64,000 nucleotides of DNA from Imbroritus primus (GCA_000272025.2 AKCV02000017.1:1-64000), one strand, 5' to 3'. Positions 1 to 8,712 are shown, counted from the stretch's first letter. Made by a program: numbers and translations. The notes: generated from the letters alone by a model not told the origin.

Positions 1-217
1 GACGATAGATGTTTCCATCTACCTCATACTTCTGTGTGAGCACTTCATATTACTTTAGCTAGAGGCCGAAACCTCCGCATCCGCAACCAAGCGCCCACAC
101 TTATCGGCTGTTTGTTTGTTAAAGATCTTCAGTCACTGAACTTTGTCCAACTGACTTTGTACTGCTCACTTCTTACTGCTTCGTTCCGCGCTGCGTTCGT
201 TGCAGCAGAGAAACGAG
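1..217 (-). other. rRNA operon 5' leader with boxA
   Basis: Read leftwards this is the transcribed leader that precedes 16S rRNA. A boxA-like antitermination element, GATCTTTAACA, lies at 117-127 (minus strand). It is followed by a stretch (about 1-116) that resembles the conserved pre-16S spacer of Burkholderiales, including a GTGCTCACAC segment near 38-47. No mature rRNA sequence is visible, so the 16S gene should begin beyond position 1. The identification rests on boxA, the two promoters and remembered leader sequence; no alignment was made. Confidence 0.65.
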
Positions 218-246
218 ATTATGAAGAGCTTTTACCTCTTCGTCAA
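218..246 (-). promoter_or_regulatory. rRNA operon promoter P2 (leftward)
   Basis: The minus strand carries TTGACG (241-246) and CATAAT (218-223) with a 17-bp spacer, about 210 bp downstream of P1. Tandem P1/P2 promoters are usual for rRNA operons. The short open frames that cross this region on the plus strand are incidental. Confidence 0.7.
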
Positions 247-426
247 CTACTTTCTGAAATCTTTTTTTATCCAGACCCCAGCGCAGTCAACTTGCAGTCC
301 TCATCCAAACTTCCCGGAGAGCACCGCCCAGCAAGCTTCGGCAGATTTCTCATCCGCCCCACTCACCGTCACCACCCAAACCCCGCCGCCGCTTGCGCCG
401 CGTCGCTGTTCTGTAGCGAGGGCCGA

Positions 427-455
427 ATCTTAGGCAACTTTTGGAGGCTTGGCAA
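427..455 (-). promoter_or_regulatory. rRNA operon promoter P1 (leftward)
   Basis: On the minus strand a TTGCCA -35 (450-455) and a TAAGAT -10 (427-432) are separated by exactly 17 bp. The stretch just upstream (456-480) is A/T-rich like an UP element, and the bases after the -10 are G/C-rich, as in stringently controlled rRNA promoters. Together with P2 and the boxA further left it points to an rRNA operon starting off the left edge. The 16S gene itself is not in the window. Confidence 0.75.
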
Positions 456-616
456 GTGTTTTCTTATAATTGTTATTTGAGGCTGTTAAAGAGGCCGGGT
501 AACCGGCCTGCGATTCCGGCGATGGAGCCCTCGGCTCCCCGCATCAAACCCTCAGCCAGCCTGTATGGCTCGCCCGGATTCCGGAGCAAGCCCAACCAAA
601 CTCGCATACCCCGCTC

Positions 617-1195
617 ATGCCACTTTCCACCCTCTCTTCTGCAGCAGCCGCCGACCAGACCGACGAGGCTATCCGGGCGGAGACCGTCCGCTGGCTGGAG
701 CGCGCGGTCATTGGACTGAACCTGTGTCCATTCGCGAAGAGCGTCCATGTGAAAGGGCAGATTCGTTATGTCGTCTCGCGCCACGCGTCGACAGAGGGCC
801 TGCTGGAGCAACTCGAAGTCGAACTCAAGGCCCTTGCCGAAACAGATGCGGAAGTCGTCGATACTACCGTGATGATCTGTCCACATGCCCCCCAGGATTT
901 CACCGCGTTCAATGATCTGTTGACATTGGCCGACCTGACGCTTGCGTCGCTGGGGCTGCGGGGCATGCTGCAGATTGCTAGTTTCCACCCGAATTACCGG
1001 TTTGACGGGAACGAGCCGGACGCCATCGAAAACTACACGAACCGCGCTCCGTATCCGATACTTCATCTGCTGCGCGAGGCGAGCATCGACCGCGCCGTGG
1101 CCGCCGTGCCGGACGCCGCCGACATCTATGAGCGCAATGAAGCGACCATGCGCGCGCTGGGCCACGCAGGCTGGAAAGACCTATGGAAGCCGTAG
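617..1195 (+). CDS. DUF1415 family protein
   Basis: A 192-residue soluble protein recognised as a DUF1415 member by the N-terminal block with LNLCPFAK (about residues 36-43) and the later FHPNYRFDG segment. The Cys and the paired aromatic/His residues in these blocks are family hallmarks. No biochemical role is established. There is no signal peptide or membrane segment. It is the first gene after the rRNA promoter region and is read away from it. The DUF1835 gene follows 63 bp later on the same strand and may share its transcript. Confidence 0.85.
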   Translation: MPLSTLSSAAAADQTDEAIRAETVRWLERAVIGLNLCPFAKSVHVKGQIRYVVSRHASTEGLLEQLEVELKALAETDAEVVDTTVMICPHAPQDFTAFNDLLTLADLTLASLGLRGMLQIASFHPNYRFDGNEPDAIENYTNRAPYPILHLLREASIDRAVAAVPDAADIYERNEATMRALGHAGWKDLWKP

Positions 1196-1258
1196 CCGCG
1201 GCAGGCTGAACGGGTGGCGACACCTCCTTTTTGCAAGCGCTCTGGGTACAATCACGCC

Positions 1259-2053
1259 ATGCAATATATCCACGTCGTTAACGGCGATATCGCCGGCAAT
1301 GTCCTGCGCCAGGCACTCGCCCAGGCAGCCCGCCCCGACACGGTCATCGTGCTGCGTGACGACCTGGCGGTGGGCCCGCTGACGGATGTCGACGGCGCAG
1401 GCGTGCAGCGCGCCCAGTTCTGGCAGCGCGTGGCACCGAATAGCGGCATCGACTTTGCGTTGGAGATGCGGGCGGCGCTGGGACAACTGCAGGAATTGAA
1501 AACCGGGGATACCGAGATTGCCATCTGGCACGGCCAGAGCGCCTCGGACCAGCTGATGCTGCGCCGCGTGGTGTTTCACATGCACCAGTTTCCGCAACGG
1601 ATCAACGAGGTTGCGCTCGATGCGCGCGAACTCGAGGTGCCATTGCAGCGTAATCTGACCAGCATCGGCATGTACCCGCCGGCGCGCCTGGCCCGCCGGT
1701 TTTCCACCATCGCGCCCGTTTCGGTCCTGCGTCTTGGCCGGCTGGGTTACGAGTGGCAGCAGTGCGTGCGCGAGAACGCGGACGTCCGGCTGTGGAAAGG
1801 CAACACCCTCGTGCCGGCGGCGTACTACAACGTCGACGAAGTGATTCTGGAGTACACCCCGCGCGAATGGGCGCCTGCCATTGAGGTCGTGACCAGCATC
1901 ATGGGCAAGATCGAAGGCCTGCTGGCCACTGATTGGTTCGTATTCTGGCGCTGCCGGGAGCTGATCGGCAACGGCCAACTTGTCCTGCGCGGCGACGCGG
2001 ATTCGCTGCAGACGTGCGAGTTGCGGCGTAATCTGCTGCCAGACGCGGAGTAA
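1259..2053 (+). CDS. DUF1835 domain-containing protein
   Basis: A 264-residue protein starting MQYIHVVNGD, the typical opening of DUF1835 proteins. The C-terminal half resembles the partner domain DUF3658. The frame is open back to 1214, but the ATG at 1259 begins right at the conserved block, so I chose it. Function is unknown. No export signal is present. It is preceded by the DUF1415 gene and followed by a 227-bp intergenic region with its own promoter for the next gene. Confidence 0.8.
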   Translation: MQYIHVVNGDIAGNVLRQALAQAARPDTVIVLRDDLAVGPLTDVDGAGVQRAQFWQRVAPNSGIDFALEMRAALGQLQELKTGDTEIAIWHGQSASDQLMLRRVVFHMHQFPQRINEVALDARELEVPLQRNLTSIGMYPPARLARRFSTIAPVSVLRLGRLGYEWQQCVRENADVRLWKGNTLVPAAYYNVDEVILEYTPREWAPAIEVVTSIMGKIEGLLATDWFVFWRCRELIGNGQLVLRGDADSLQTCELRRNLLPDAE

Positions 2054-2133
2054 TCCCTAGCGGACAACACGTGGTGCGAGGGCAACATATATGCCGCCAT
2101 TCAGCACCCAGGCAGCCATATAAGGGAAAACCC

Positions 2134-2162
2134 TTACATCTTTCTGACAATTCCGCTAGAAT
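2134..2162 (+). promoter_or_regulatory. Promoter of the GNAT gene with overlapping inverted repeat
   Basis: TTACAT (2134-2139) and TAGAAT (2157-2162) are 17 bp apart, a good sigma-70 arrangement. A small inverted repeat, TAAGGG-AAAA-CCCTTA (2121-2136), overlaps the -35 element. It could be an operator or the end of the upstream transcript. Confidence 0.6.
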
Positions 2163-2165
2163 GGC

Positions 2166-2248
2166 ATTGTGCATCGCACAATTGCACCCTCGGTGCGGTG
2201 ACCAGGAGAAACTCCTCGTCACACCTCTCATCCAAGCAATAGCTGGAT
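2166..2248 (+). other. Structured 5' leader of the GNAT gene
   Basis: Three hairpins follow one another between the predicted transcription start and the coding region. The first is ATTGTGC-ATC-GCACAAT (2166-2182). The second is GTGAC-C-AGGAG with CTCCT-C-GTCAC (2198-2222), with one symmetric mismatch. The third is ATCCA with TGGAT (2230-2248), with an inner GC pair. The remaining 32 nt lead to a TTG start. No known riboswitch class is recognised. Confidence 0.4.
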
Positions 2249-2280
2249 AAGATTCCATGTGCGACTGAAAAGGAAAGAGA

Positions 2281-2970
2281 TTGAACCCACTTGAACTCAG
2301 CCAGGCCGTCGGCGCGCTCTCCGAAGAGGATGTGCGGCGTTCGAGCGGTGACGCCAACCGTCCTGCCGTCATGGTGCGCGAGCTTGCCGCCCACCATCGC
2401 GCACGGCTGCGGGCGCACCTGCTGAGCCTCGGGGAAGAAGACCGGCTGCTGCGCTTCGGCCAAGTCGTGGCCGATCCGGTCATCGAAGCCTATGTCGACA
2501 ATATCGATTTCGATCACGACAAGGTTTTCGGGGTGTTCAACGACCACCTCGAACTGATCGGCGCCGCGCACCTGGCGTACTTGCGGGACAACGCGCAAGG
2601 CAAGATTGCCGAATTCGGCGTGTCGGTCGCCGCCGAAGCACGCGGCCGCGGCATTGGCAGCGCGATGTTCGAGCGGGCAGCCACGCACGGCCGCAACAAT
2701 GGCGTACACACGCTGTACATGCACTGCCTGTCGCGCAACCGGGCGATGATGCATATTGCCCGCAAGGCCGGCATGAAGGTGCACCTCGAATATGGCGAGG
2801 CTGACGCCTATCTGGAACTGCCGCCGGCCAATACGGCCAGCCACCTCGCCGAGGCCCTGGAAGAGCAGGTCGCCGACCTTGACTACATGCTCAAGCGCAA
2901 CCTGCGCAACGCCCGCCGCTTCGGGCAGCGCTTCTGGCGCTCGTTCTCGCCGGCCAAGGGTACGGCCTGA
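2281..2970 (+). CDS. GNAT family N-acetyltransferase
   Basis: A 229-residue cytoplasmic acyl-CoA N-acyltransferase of unknown substrate. The GNAT core lies at about residues 30-180. The acetyl-CoA loop is seen as EARGRGIGSAMFE (about residues 119-131), a variant of the Q/RxxGxG/A signature. The N-terminal 30 residues and a C-terminal tail (ADLDYMLKRNLRNARRFGQ, basic) lie outside the domain. Translation appears to begin at TTG, chosen because AAAGGAAAGAGA sits just upstream. A 110-nt structured leader precedes it. It converges on the Lrp gene. Confidence 0.85.
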   Translation: MNPLELSQAVGALSEEDVRRSSGDANRPAVMVRELAAHHRARLRAHLLSLGEEDRLLRFGQVVADPVIEAYVDNIDFDHDKVFGVFNDHLELIGAAHLAYLRDNAQGKIAEFGVSVAAEARGRGIGSAMFERAATHGRNNGVHTLYMHCLSRNRAMMHIARKAGMKVHLEYGEADAYLELPPANTASHLAEALEEQVADLDYMLKRNLRNARRFGQRFWRSFSPAKGTA

Positions 2971-3016
2971 TTCGCCTCGACGGCTGGTGGGGCCTGGCCG
3001 CCCCCCATCAGGTGCA

Positions 3017-3520
3017 CTAGCCGCCCGGCAGTGACGCCGGCAGCGGCAAGGCCGTCGTTTCCTTGATGCTTTCCAGTGCAAAGCTGCTGCGCACGTCGAT
3101 GACCGACGGATGCGAGAGCAGCTGGTCTTTCATGAAGCGCGAGAAGTGCTCCATGTCTTCCACGTACACCTTCAGCAAAAAATCCATTTCGCCAGTCATG
3201 GCATAGCACGCGACCACCTCCGGCCAGATTTCGATGGCGGCGCGAAACAGGTCGGCCGGCGTCTTGCCCTTGGGTGCGCCCCCTTGCTTTTCCAGACGCA
3301 CGTTGACATAAGCCAGCAGGCCAAGTCCGATCTTGCGCGGCTCGAGCAAGGCGGCGTATTGCCGGATCACGCCGGTTTCCTCGAGCCGGCGGATGCGCCG
3401 CAGGCACGGGCTGGGGGACAGGTTGACGCGCTCGGCCACCTCCAGGTTGGTCAGACGGCCGTTGCCCTGCAACACCTCCAGGATCTTGCGATCGATTTTG
3501 TCCAGCGCCGCATCAATCAT
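3017..3520 (-). CDS. Lrp/AsnC family transcriptional regulator
   Basis: A 167-residue regulator with an N-terminal winged helix-turn-helix (LDKIDRKILEVLQGNGRLTN, then the recognition helix near PCLRRIRRLEE). A C-terminal RAM/Lrp effector domain follows and includes the conserved CYAMTGEMDFLLKV block. Lrp proteins sense amino acids and bind DNA as oligomers. It is divergent from hppD across 143 AT-rich bases, so control of tyrosine breakdown and of itself is a reasonable inference. Its length is typical of the family. Confidence 0.92.
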   Translation of the reverse strand: MIDAALDKIDRKILEVLQGNGRLTNLEVAERVNLSPSPCLRRIRRLEETGVIRQYAALLEPRKIGLGLLAYVNVRLEKQGGAPKGKTPADLFRAAIEIWPEVVACYAMTGEMDFLLKVYVEDMEHFSRFMKDQLLSHPSVIDVRSSFALESIKETTALPLPASLPGG

Positions 3521-3663
3521 GAATGTTGCTCCGCAATATATTTTTCAGCAATCTTGTTGCCAAAATCTATCAAGACTTGAACTATTTAGCAATTTTCGAT
3601 GCCTCGGCACATCCTACACTGCAGGCATTAGCCACGCCTCACGCTTGCCGCCTGGAGACGACC
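3521..3663. promoter_or_regulatory. Divergent lrp-hppD control region
   Basis: This 143-bp spacer between two divergent start codons is clearly more A/T-rich than its neighbours. GCAAT recurs three times (about 3531, 3548 and 3590) at roughly two- to four-turn spacing, a plausible Lrp-type array. I could not assign convincing -35/-10 pairs for either gene. Confidence 0.4.
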
Positions 3664-4800
3664 ATGACCGCGCCCCGTACATCGCCAACCACGCCGACCA
3701 GCACGTTCGTTCCATGGGACAACCCCATGGGCACTGCCGGTTTCGAGTTCATCGAATACGCCGCGCCGGATCCCGCCGCCATGGGCAAGCTGTTCGAACG
3801 CATGGGCTTCACCGCCATCGCGCGCCACCGCCACAAGGACGTGACGCTTTATCGCCAGGGCGGAATCAACTTCCTGATCAATGCCGAGGTCGATTCCTTT
3901 GCCCAGCGTTTTGCGCGCTTGCATGGCCCCTCGATCTGCGCCATCGCCTTTCGCGTGCAGAATGCGGCGGACGCTTATCGCCGCGCGCTGGAACTGGGGG
4001 CCTGGGGCGTCGATACCGCCAGTGGGCCGATGGAACTGAACATTCCCGCCATCAAGGGCATCGGTGACTCGCTCATCTACCTGGTGGACCGCTGGCGCGG
4101 CAAGAATGGTGCGCAGGAAGGCGATATCGGCAACATCAGCATCTACGACGTGGATTTCGAACCTATCCCGGGCGCGCCATCCAGCCCTTTGGGGGTGGGC
4201 CTGTGCCATATCGACCACCTCACGCACAATGTGCACCGCGGCCGCATGAAGGAATGGGCCGATTTCTATGAGCGCTTCTTCAATTTCCGCGAGGTCCGCT
4301 ATTTCGACATCGAAGGCCAGGTGACAGGCGTGAAGTCGAAGGCCATGACCAGCCCCTGCGGCCAGATCCGCATTCCGATCAACGAGGAAGGCACCGAGAA
4401 AGCCGGACAGATCCAGGAGTATCTGGACATGTACCACGGCGAAGGCATCCAGCACATCGCCCTGGCCTCGAATGACCTGTACGCCTCGGTCGATGCCCTG
4501 CGCGCCAACGGCGTGAAGCTGCTCGATACGATCGACACATACTACGAACTGATCGACAAGCGCATTCCGGGCCATGGAGAATCGGTGGAGGCCTTGCGCA
4601 AGCGCAAGATCCTGATCGATGGCGCGCCCGGCGATCTGTTGCTGCAGATCTTTTCCGAAAACCAGCTCGGCCCCATCTTCTACGAGTTCATCCAGCGCAA
4701 GGGCAACGAGGGCTTCGGGGAAGGCAATTTCAAGGCGCTGTTCGAATCGATCGAACTCGACCAGATGCGACGCGGCGTGCTGGAAGCGCCCGCCACCTGA
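3664..4800 (+). CDS. hppD: 4-hydroxyphenylpyruvate dioxygenase
   Basis: A 378-residue non-haem Fe(II) enzyme that turns 4-hydroxyphenylpyruvate plus O2 into homogentisate, the second step of tyrosine catabolism. Two VOC-fold halves are present. The metal ligands can be read as H185 (in HIDHLTHNV), H264 (in IQHIAL) and E341 (in FYEFIQRKG). The conserved C-terminal block [15 protein letters not shown] is intact. The frame is open to 3523, but the ATG at 3664 gives the normal length. The upstream extension covers the divergent promoter region. Confidence 0.95.
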   Translation: MTAPRTSPTTPTSTFVPWDNPMGTAGFEFIEYAAPDPAAMGKLFERMGFTAIARHRHKDVTLYRQGGINFLINAEVDSFAQRFARLHGPSICAIAFRVQNAADAYRRALELGAWGVDTASGPMELNIPAIKGIGDSLIYLVDRWRGKNGAQEGDIGNISIYDVDFEPIPGAPSSPLGVGLCHIDHLTHNVHRGRMKEWADFYERFFNFREVRYFDIEGQVTGVKSKAMTSPCGQIRIPINEEGTEKAGQIQEYLDMYHGEGIQHIALASNDLYASVDALRANGVKLLDTIDTYYELIDKRIPGHGESVEALRKRKILIDGAPGDLLLQIFSENQLGPIFYEFIQRKGNEGFGEGNFKALFESIELDQMRRGVLEAPAT

Positions 4801-4845
4801 CCGGCCGGCGCCTGACAGCGCCGATCAAGAGACCGCTGCCGGTGC

Positions 4846-5262
4846 TCAGCGTGCGCCGACTGCCGGCAGCGGCAGTTCTTGCCGCACGCCGTTGCGCTCG
4901 AGCACCACGCGCCGCGGCTGGACTTCGACCAGCATGACCTCCGGTGCGAGCGACCCGCCCGTGCGCACCACCTTCGGTTCGCCGCCGTCCATTGCCAGAA
5001 TGGCCGCGCCGCGCGGCCCGTCCGCCACGACGCCAAGCAGGCGAATGTCGCGGTTCGCGCTGCCGCGCGTGCCGCCAAACAGGGTGCGCACCGCGCCGGT
5101 TTCCAGGGCCTGCGGCTGCACGACCTGGCCCTGCGCCGGGAGCGGCAGCGTGCGCAAGGACATCCACGTCGTGATCCAGTAAGCCAGCAATGCGCAGATG
5201 GCCAGGAACAGCAGCAGGCTGACCAGGCGCGGCATCCGGGCGGAGAACAGGGACAATGGCAT
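4846..5262 (-). CDS. gspC: Short GspC-like type II secretion protein
   Basis: A 138-residue inner-membrane protein. It has a short cytoplasmic start, one membrane segment (about residues 11-31) and a periplasmic homology-region-like domain ([22 protein letters not shown]). Typical GspC adds a C-terminal PDZ or coiled-coil region of 100 or more residues that is missing here. GspC links the inner-membrane platform to the secretin. It is divergent from gspG, the first gene of the main secretion operon, which supports the assignment. The frame is open to 5304; the ATG at 5262 sits nearer the membrane segment. Confidence 0.75.
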   Translation of the reverse strand: MPLSLFSARMPRLVSLLLFLAICALLAYWITTWMSLRTLPLPAQGQVVQPQALETGAVRTLFGGTRGSANRDIRLLGVVADGPRGAAILAMDGGEPKVVRTGGSLAPEVMLVEVQPRRVVLERNGVRQELPLPAVGAR

Positions 5263-5428
5263 GCTTGGGGTGCGGCGCGGCCGCGAAGGATCGGGAGCCC
5301 ACACAATACCGCATGCCGGTGACGCCTGCTACCGCCATCACCGTCCAGTCCGGTCGCCACAGAATGTGCATATTCGGACGTTATACTGTGCAATCCGCTG
5401 CCATCCGCTCTCGAGGTTACGCATCGCC

Positions 5429-5902
5429 ATGTGCACGCTGCTCCGCCGAACCCTTTGCCAGTCCACGCCTTCCCGGGGTACCCGCCGTCCGTCGCGCGGT
5501 TTCACGCTGATCGAAATCATGGTGGTGATCGTCATTCTCGGCGTCCTGGCGGCCCTGGTCGTCCCCAAGGTCATGAGCCGGCCGGACGAAGCGCGCATCA
5601 TCGCCGCGAAACAAGATATCGCCGCCATCATGCAGGGCCTGAAGCTCTACCGCCTCGACAACGGCCGCTACCCGACCAGCGAACAAGGCTTGCAGGCGCT
5701 GGTCAGCAAACCCAGCGCCGAACCGGTGCCCAATAACTGGAAAGGCGGCGGCTACCTGGAAAAGCTGCCCAAGGATCCCTGGGGCCAGCCGTACCAGTAC
5801 CTGAATCCCGGCGTGCGCGGCGAGCTCGATGTCTTCAGTTTCGGCGCGGATGGCCAAGCCGGCGGCAGCGGCAACGACGCCGACATCGGTAACTGGGAAT
5901 AA
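5429..5902 (+). CDS. gspG: Type II secretion major pseudopilin GspG
   Basis: A 157-residue prepilin. The leader ends in SRG and is followed by [21 protein letters not shown], the class III cleavage site and hydrophobic helix with Glu at +5. The C-terminal part has the GspG signature ([38 protein letters not shown]), including the calcium-binding loop. It is the main subunit of the secretion pseudopilus. The frame is open far upstream, but the ATG at 5429 gives a 24-residue leader. A TATACT -10-like element lies at 5382-5387. First gene of the plus-strand gsp operon. Confidence 0.95.
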   Translation: MCTLLRRTLCQSTPSRGTRRPSRGFTLIEIMVVIVILGVLAALVVPKVMSRPDEARIIAAKQDIAAIMQGLKLYRLDNGRYPTSEQGLQALVSKPSAEPVPNNWKGGGYLEKLPKDPWGQPYQYLNPGVRGELDVFSFGADGQAGGSGNDADIGNWE

Positions 5903-5916
5903 GCCGGCCTGCGCCC

Positions 5917-6546
5917 ATGCCTGCGCTCCTGTCGTGCGGTACAGTCCCGCAAACTGACGGGCGGCCCGCCGGTTCGCGCCGGCCGTGGGCAAGCGGCTGG
6001 GCCTCATCCCCTCGTCACGTTCTTCCGCACTGTCGTGGCATCCACTGGTTCCGTCCACGAGGTATCGGCGTCAGTACCCGCCGCGGCACCCGCGCCAGCA
6101 CCGGCTTCACCCTGATCGAACTCCTGGTGGTGCTGGTCATCGCCGGCGCCGCGCTGGCGCTAGTCGTGGTGCAAGCCACGCCCAACGAACAATCGCGTCT
6201 GCGCGACGATGCCGACAAGATCGCCCACCTGTTCGCGCTGGCCGACGAGGAGGCACAATTGCGCGCCCAGCCACTGGCATGGGAAGGCGATGTGCGCGGC
6301 TGGCGCTTCCAGACACAACGTGGCAACGAGCCGCCAGTCCTCCAGCAGGACGTGCTGGCGCCCGGTGCATGGGCACGGCCGCTTGATGCCGTACGCCTGA
6401 CACGCGGCACCACCGCTGTGCCGCCGCGCCTGCTGTTCGGCGAGGAAACCATCAGCCAGCCATTCCGCCTGACACTCGTGCGCGCCGGCCTCAGCACCAC
6501 GGTCGTCGGCGACGGCGCTGGCACATACCGGACGGAAACGCCATGA
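5917..6546 (+). CDS. gspH: Type II secretion minor pseudopilin GspH
   Basis: A minor pseudopilin with a cleavage site (STG followed by FTLIELLVVLVIAGAALALVV) and a variable periplasmic domain. The first ATG (5917) would give a leader of over 60 residues, far longer than normal, so the true start is probably a later codon near 6050-6090. No good ribosome site decides it. The stop overlaps the gspI start by 4 bp, which indicates translational coupling. Confidence 0.88.
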   Translation: MPALLSCGTVPQTDGRPAGSRRPWASGWASSPRHVLPHCRGIHWFRPRGIGVSTRRGTRASTGFTLIELLVVLVIAGAALALVVVQATPNEQSRLRDDADKIAHLFALADEEAQLRAQPLAWEGDVRGWRFQTQRGNEPPVLQQDVLAPGAWARPLDAVRLTRGTTAVPPRLLFGEETISQPFRLTLVRAGLSTTVVGDGAGTYRTETP

Positions 6547-6977
6547 GATCCCGTGCCGCATCCGCCAGCCCGTACCATGCCGGCCGCAGCGTCCACGTGC
6601 GCCACATACTCGGCTTCACCCTGATCGAGGTGTTGGTCGCCCTGACCATCGTCGGCGTTGCCCTGGGCGCCGCGATGCGCGCCATGGGCAGCATGACGCA
6701 GGCAAGTCACGACCTGCGCCTGCGCATGCTGGCCAACTGGAGCGCCGAGAACCACCTGGCGGGGCTGCGCCTCGGCAAGCGCTGGCCCACCCCGGGTACG
6801 CGCACGGTCAACTGCCCCCAAGGCATGGTGGCACTGGTGTGCGTTGAAACCGCCAGCGCCACGCCCAATCCCGCCTTCCGGCGCGTCGAGGTGGCCGTGT
6901 ACGCGGCCGGCGACCAGAGTGCGCGGCTGGCCTGGCTGGTCACGCTGCAGCCCGATCCGGGCCGGAACCTGTTCTGA
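6543..6977 (+). CDS. gspI: Type II secretion minor pseudopilin GspI
   Basis: 144 residues. The leader ends in ILG and is followed by FTLIEVLVALTIVGVALGAAM, with Glu at +5. The C-terminal half contains the family WxAEN-like block (LANWSAENHLAGLRL). GspI nucleates the pseudopilus tip with GspJ and GspK. It overlaps gspH by 4 bp, and gspJ begins one base after its stop. Confidence 0.93.
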   Translation: MRSRAASASPYHAGRSVHVRHILGFTLIEVLVALTIVGVALGAAMRAMGSMTQASHDLRLRMLANWSAENHLAGLRLGKRWPTPGTRTVNCPQGMVALVCVETASATPNPAFRRVEVAVYAAGDQSARLAWLVTLQPDPGRNLF

Positions 6978-6978
6978 C

Positions 6979-7656
6979 ATGCGCGCACGCCATACAGGCC
7001 TCAATACAGGTCTCAATACGGGCTTCACGCTCATCGAACTGCTTGTCGCCATTACCCTGCTGGCGGTGATTGCCGTACTGTCCTGGCGCGGCCTGGACAG
7101 CCTGATGCGCGGCCGCGACGCCATCGTCAGCGAGGAGGCGCGCCTGCGCGCCCTGAACCGCACCTTCAGCCAACTCGACAGCGATTGCGCGGCCCTCGCC
7201 GACGCGCAGGCATTGCAGCGCAGTCCGGTCCTGCTTGAACCCAACCGGCTTGTGCTGATCCGCGACCGTCGCGAGCCGCAACAGCCTGCGCAATGGCAGG
7301 TCGTGACCTACGCGCTCGATACGGGCCGGGTGATCCGCACGGCCAGTGCGCCGCTCCCCGACACCACGCAACTGGCAGCGGCACTGCAGGCTGGCGCGAC
7401 GGTGACCGGTCCGACCGCAGCCACCTCGGTCGCCCTCGTCGAGGATGCCACGCAACTGAGCGCACGCGCCTGGATCGAGCCAGGTGGCTGGGTTGCGCGC
7501 AGCACCGCCGTCGACGCGGCACTGCAGCCGCCCCCCGCCGTTGCCGGACAAACCCCGGCTACGCCAGTGATCCGCGCCGTGGAACTGAGCCTCGACGTCG
7601 CTACCGGCGGCAGCACGCCACAGCGTTATGCCAAGACTTGCCTGACGGGACGCTGA
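6979..7656 (+). CDS. gspJ: Type II secretion minor pseudopilin GspJ
   Basis: 225 residues. The cleavage site is NTG followed by FTLIELLVAITLLAVIAVLSWRG, and the family block LNRTFSQLDSDCAALADA follows at about residues 53-70. It belongs to the tip complex with GspI and GspK. The leader peptide contains a 12-bp tandem repeat (6994-7017) that encodes TGLN twice. The ATG at 6979 follows the gspI stop directly. An upstream open extension is just overlap with gspI. Confidence 0.93.
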   Translation: MRARHTGLNTGLNTGFTLIELLVAITLLAVIAVLSWRGLDSLMRGRDAIVSEEARLRALNRTFSQLDSDCAALADAQALQRSPVLLEPNRLVLIRDRREPQQPAQWQVVTYALDTGRVIRTASAPLPDTTQLAAALQAGATVTGPTAATSVALVEDATQLSARAWIEPGGWVARSTAVDAALQPPPAVAGQTPATPVIRAVELSLDVATGGSTPQRYAKTCLTGR

Positions 7657-7659
7657 CCC

Positions 7660-8712
7660 ATGCCCCGGCCTGCCCGCCCCCGCCTCTTCCACCCTCGGTG
7701 CAGCCACGCCGCCCAACGCGGCGCGGCCATCGTCACAGCGCTGCTGGTGGTCACGCTCGCCGTGGTACTGGTATCGGGCCTGCTGTGGCGCCAGCAGGTG
7801 CAGATCCGTTCGATCGAGAACCAGCGCCTGCGCGCGCAGGCCGACTGGATCTTCACCGCCGCGCTCGACTATGCCCGACTGGTGCTACGCGACGATCTGC
7901 GCCGCACCGCCGTCGACCACCTCGGTGAAGTCTGGGCGGTGCCAATCGCCGAAACCCGCCTGTCAGACTTTCTCGGCGCCAGCCTGCGCACCGACACGGC
8001 CGGCGAAACCTCCTTCCTCGCCGGGCGCATCGTCGATGCCGAAGCGCGCTTCAACCTGACCAACCTGGTCAACCTGATCACCGTGAACGGCGTGACGCGC
8101 AGCGCCGGACCAAATCCGGACGCCGTTGCCGCCTATCGTCGCCTGCTGACGCTACTCAATCTCAATCCCGACCTGGCCGAGGTCACGGCGCAGCATCTGC
8201 AGACCACGCTCGGCGCCAGTCCTGCCGGACCGGGGCACACCCCGGCCGCCGCGCCAGCACCGCGCGCCCATCCGCTGCGCGACCTCGACGACCTGCTGGC
8301 GATTCCCGGCTACGATCCGGCCAGTGTGGCGCGGCTCGCGCCTTTCGCCATCGTGCTGCCGCAACGCTCGACCCACAACGCCAACACCACCTCGGCTGAA
8401 GTCATGAGCGCCCTGCTCGATGGCCTGACCCTGCCGGCCGCACGCACGCTCGTCGCCCAACGCGCGCGGGCGCACTACAACAGTCTGGCCGATCTGCAAA
8501 ACCAGTTGCGCGCCGCAGCACCCGAGTTGCCAGCACGCAGCCTTGCGGCGTTCGATGTGCGCAGCAGCCATTTCCTGGTTTACGGACAGGTCCGGCACGA
8601 ACGCGCCGAGCGTGTACGCGAGGCCTTGGTCTACCGTCACGCGGCCAACGTGCCGGAGGTCACCCGCGTGCTCTGGATCCGTCCGGTACCGAGCCTGCCC
8701 GCCAACCCCTGA
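7660..8712 (+). CDS. gspK: Type II secretion minor pseudopilin GspK
   Basis: 350 residues, the expected large pseudopilin at the tip of the pseudopilus. The leader ends in QRG and the helix AAIVTALLVVTLAVVLVSGLLW follows; like other GspK it lacks the Glu at +5. The periplasmic part has the DAEARFNLTNLV block and helix-hairpin-helix-like stretches (LDDLLAIPGYDPASVARL). It starts 3 bp after gspJ. After it comes a 163-bp gap, unusual in this compact operon. Confidence 0.92.
   Translation: MPRPARPRLFHPRCSHAAQRGAAIVTALLVVTLAVVLVSGLLWRQQVQIRSIENQRLRAQADWIFTAALDYARLVLRDDLRRTAVDHLGEVWAVPIAETRLSDFLGASLRTDTAGETSFLAGRIVDAEARFNLTNLVNLITVNGVTRSAGPNPDAVAAYRRLLTLLNLNPDLAEVTAQHLQTTLGASPAGPGHTPAAAPAPRAHPLRDLDDLLAIPGYDPASVARLAPFAIVLPQRSTHNANTTSAEVMSALLDGLTLPAARTLVAQRARAHYNSLADLQNQLRAAAPELPARSLAAFDVRSSHFLVYGQVRHERAERVREALVYRHAANVPEVTRVLWIRPVPSLPANP

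Noticed and set aside
112-480. Open frames on the plus strand at the left edge (122 and 77 residues)
   Set aside because: They cross the rRNA promoters and boxA on the other strand, match no family and have odd composition.
473-1165. 230-residue minus-strand frame
   Set aside because: It is the reverse shadow of the DUF1415 gene, which has a recognisable product; high GC opens frames on both strands.
2134-3081. 315-residue minus-strand frame
   Set aside because: Reverse shadow of the GNAT gene, with no family match.
6015-7244. 409-residue minus-strand frame across gspH-I-J
   Set aside because: Covers three clearly recognised pseudopilin genes on the other strand and has low-complexity Arg/Ala/Ser composition.
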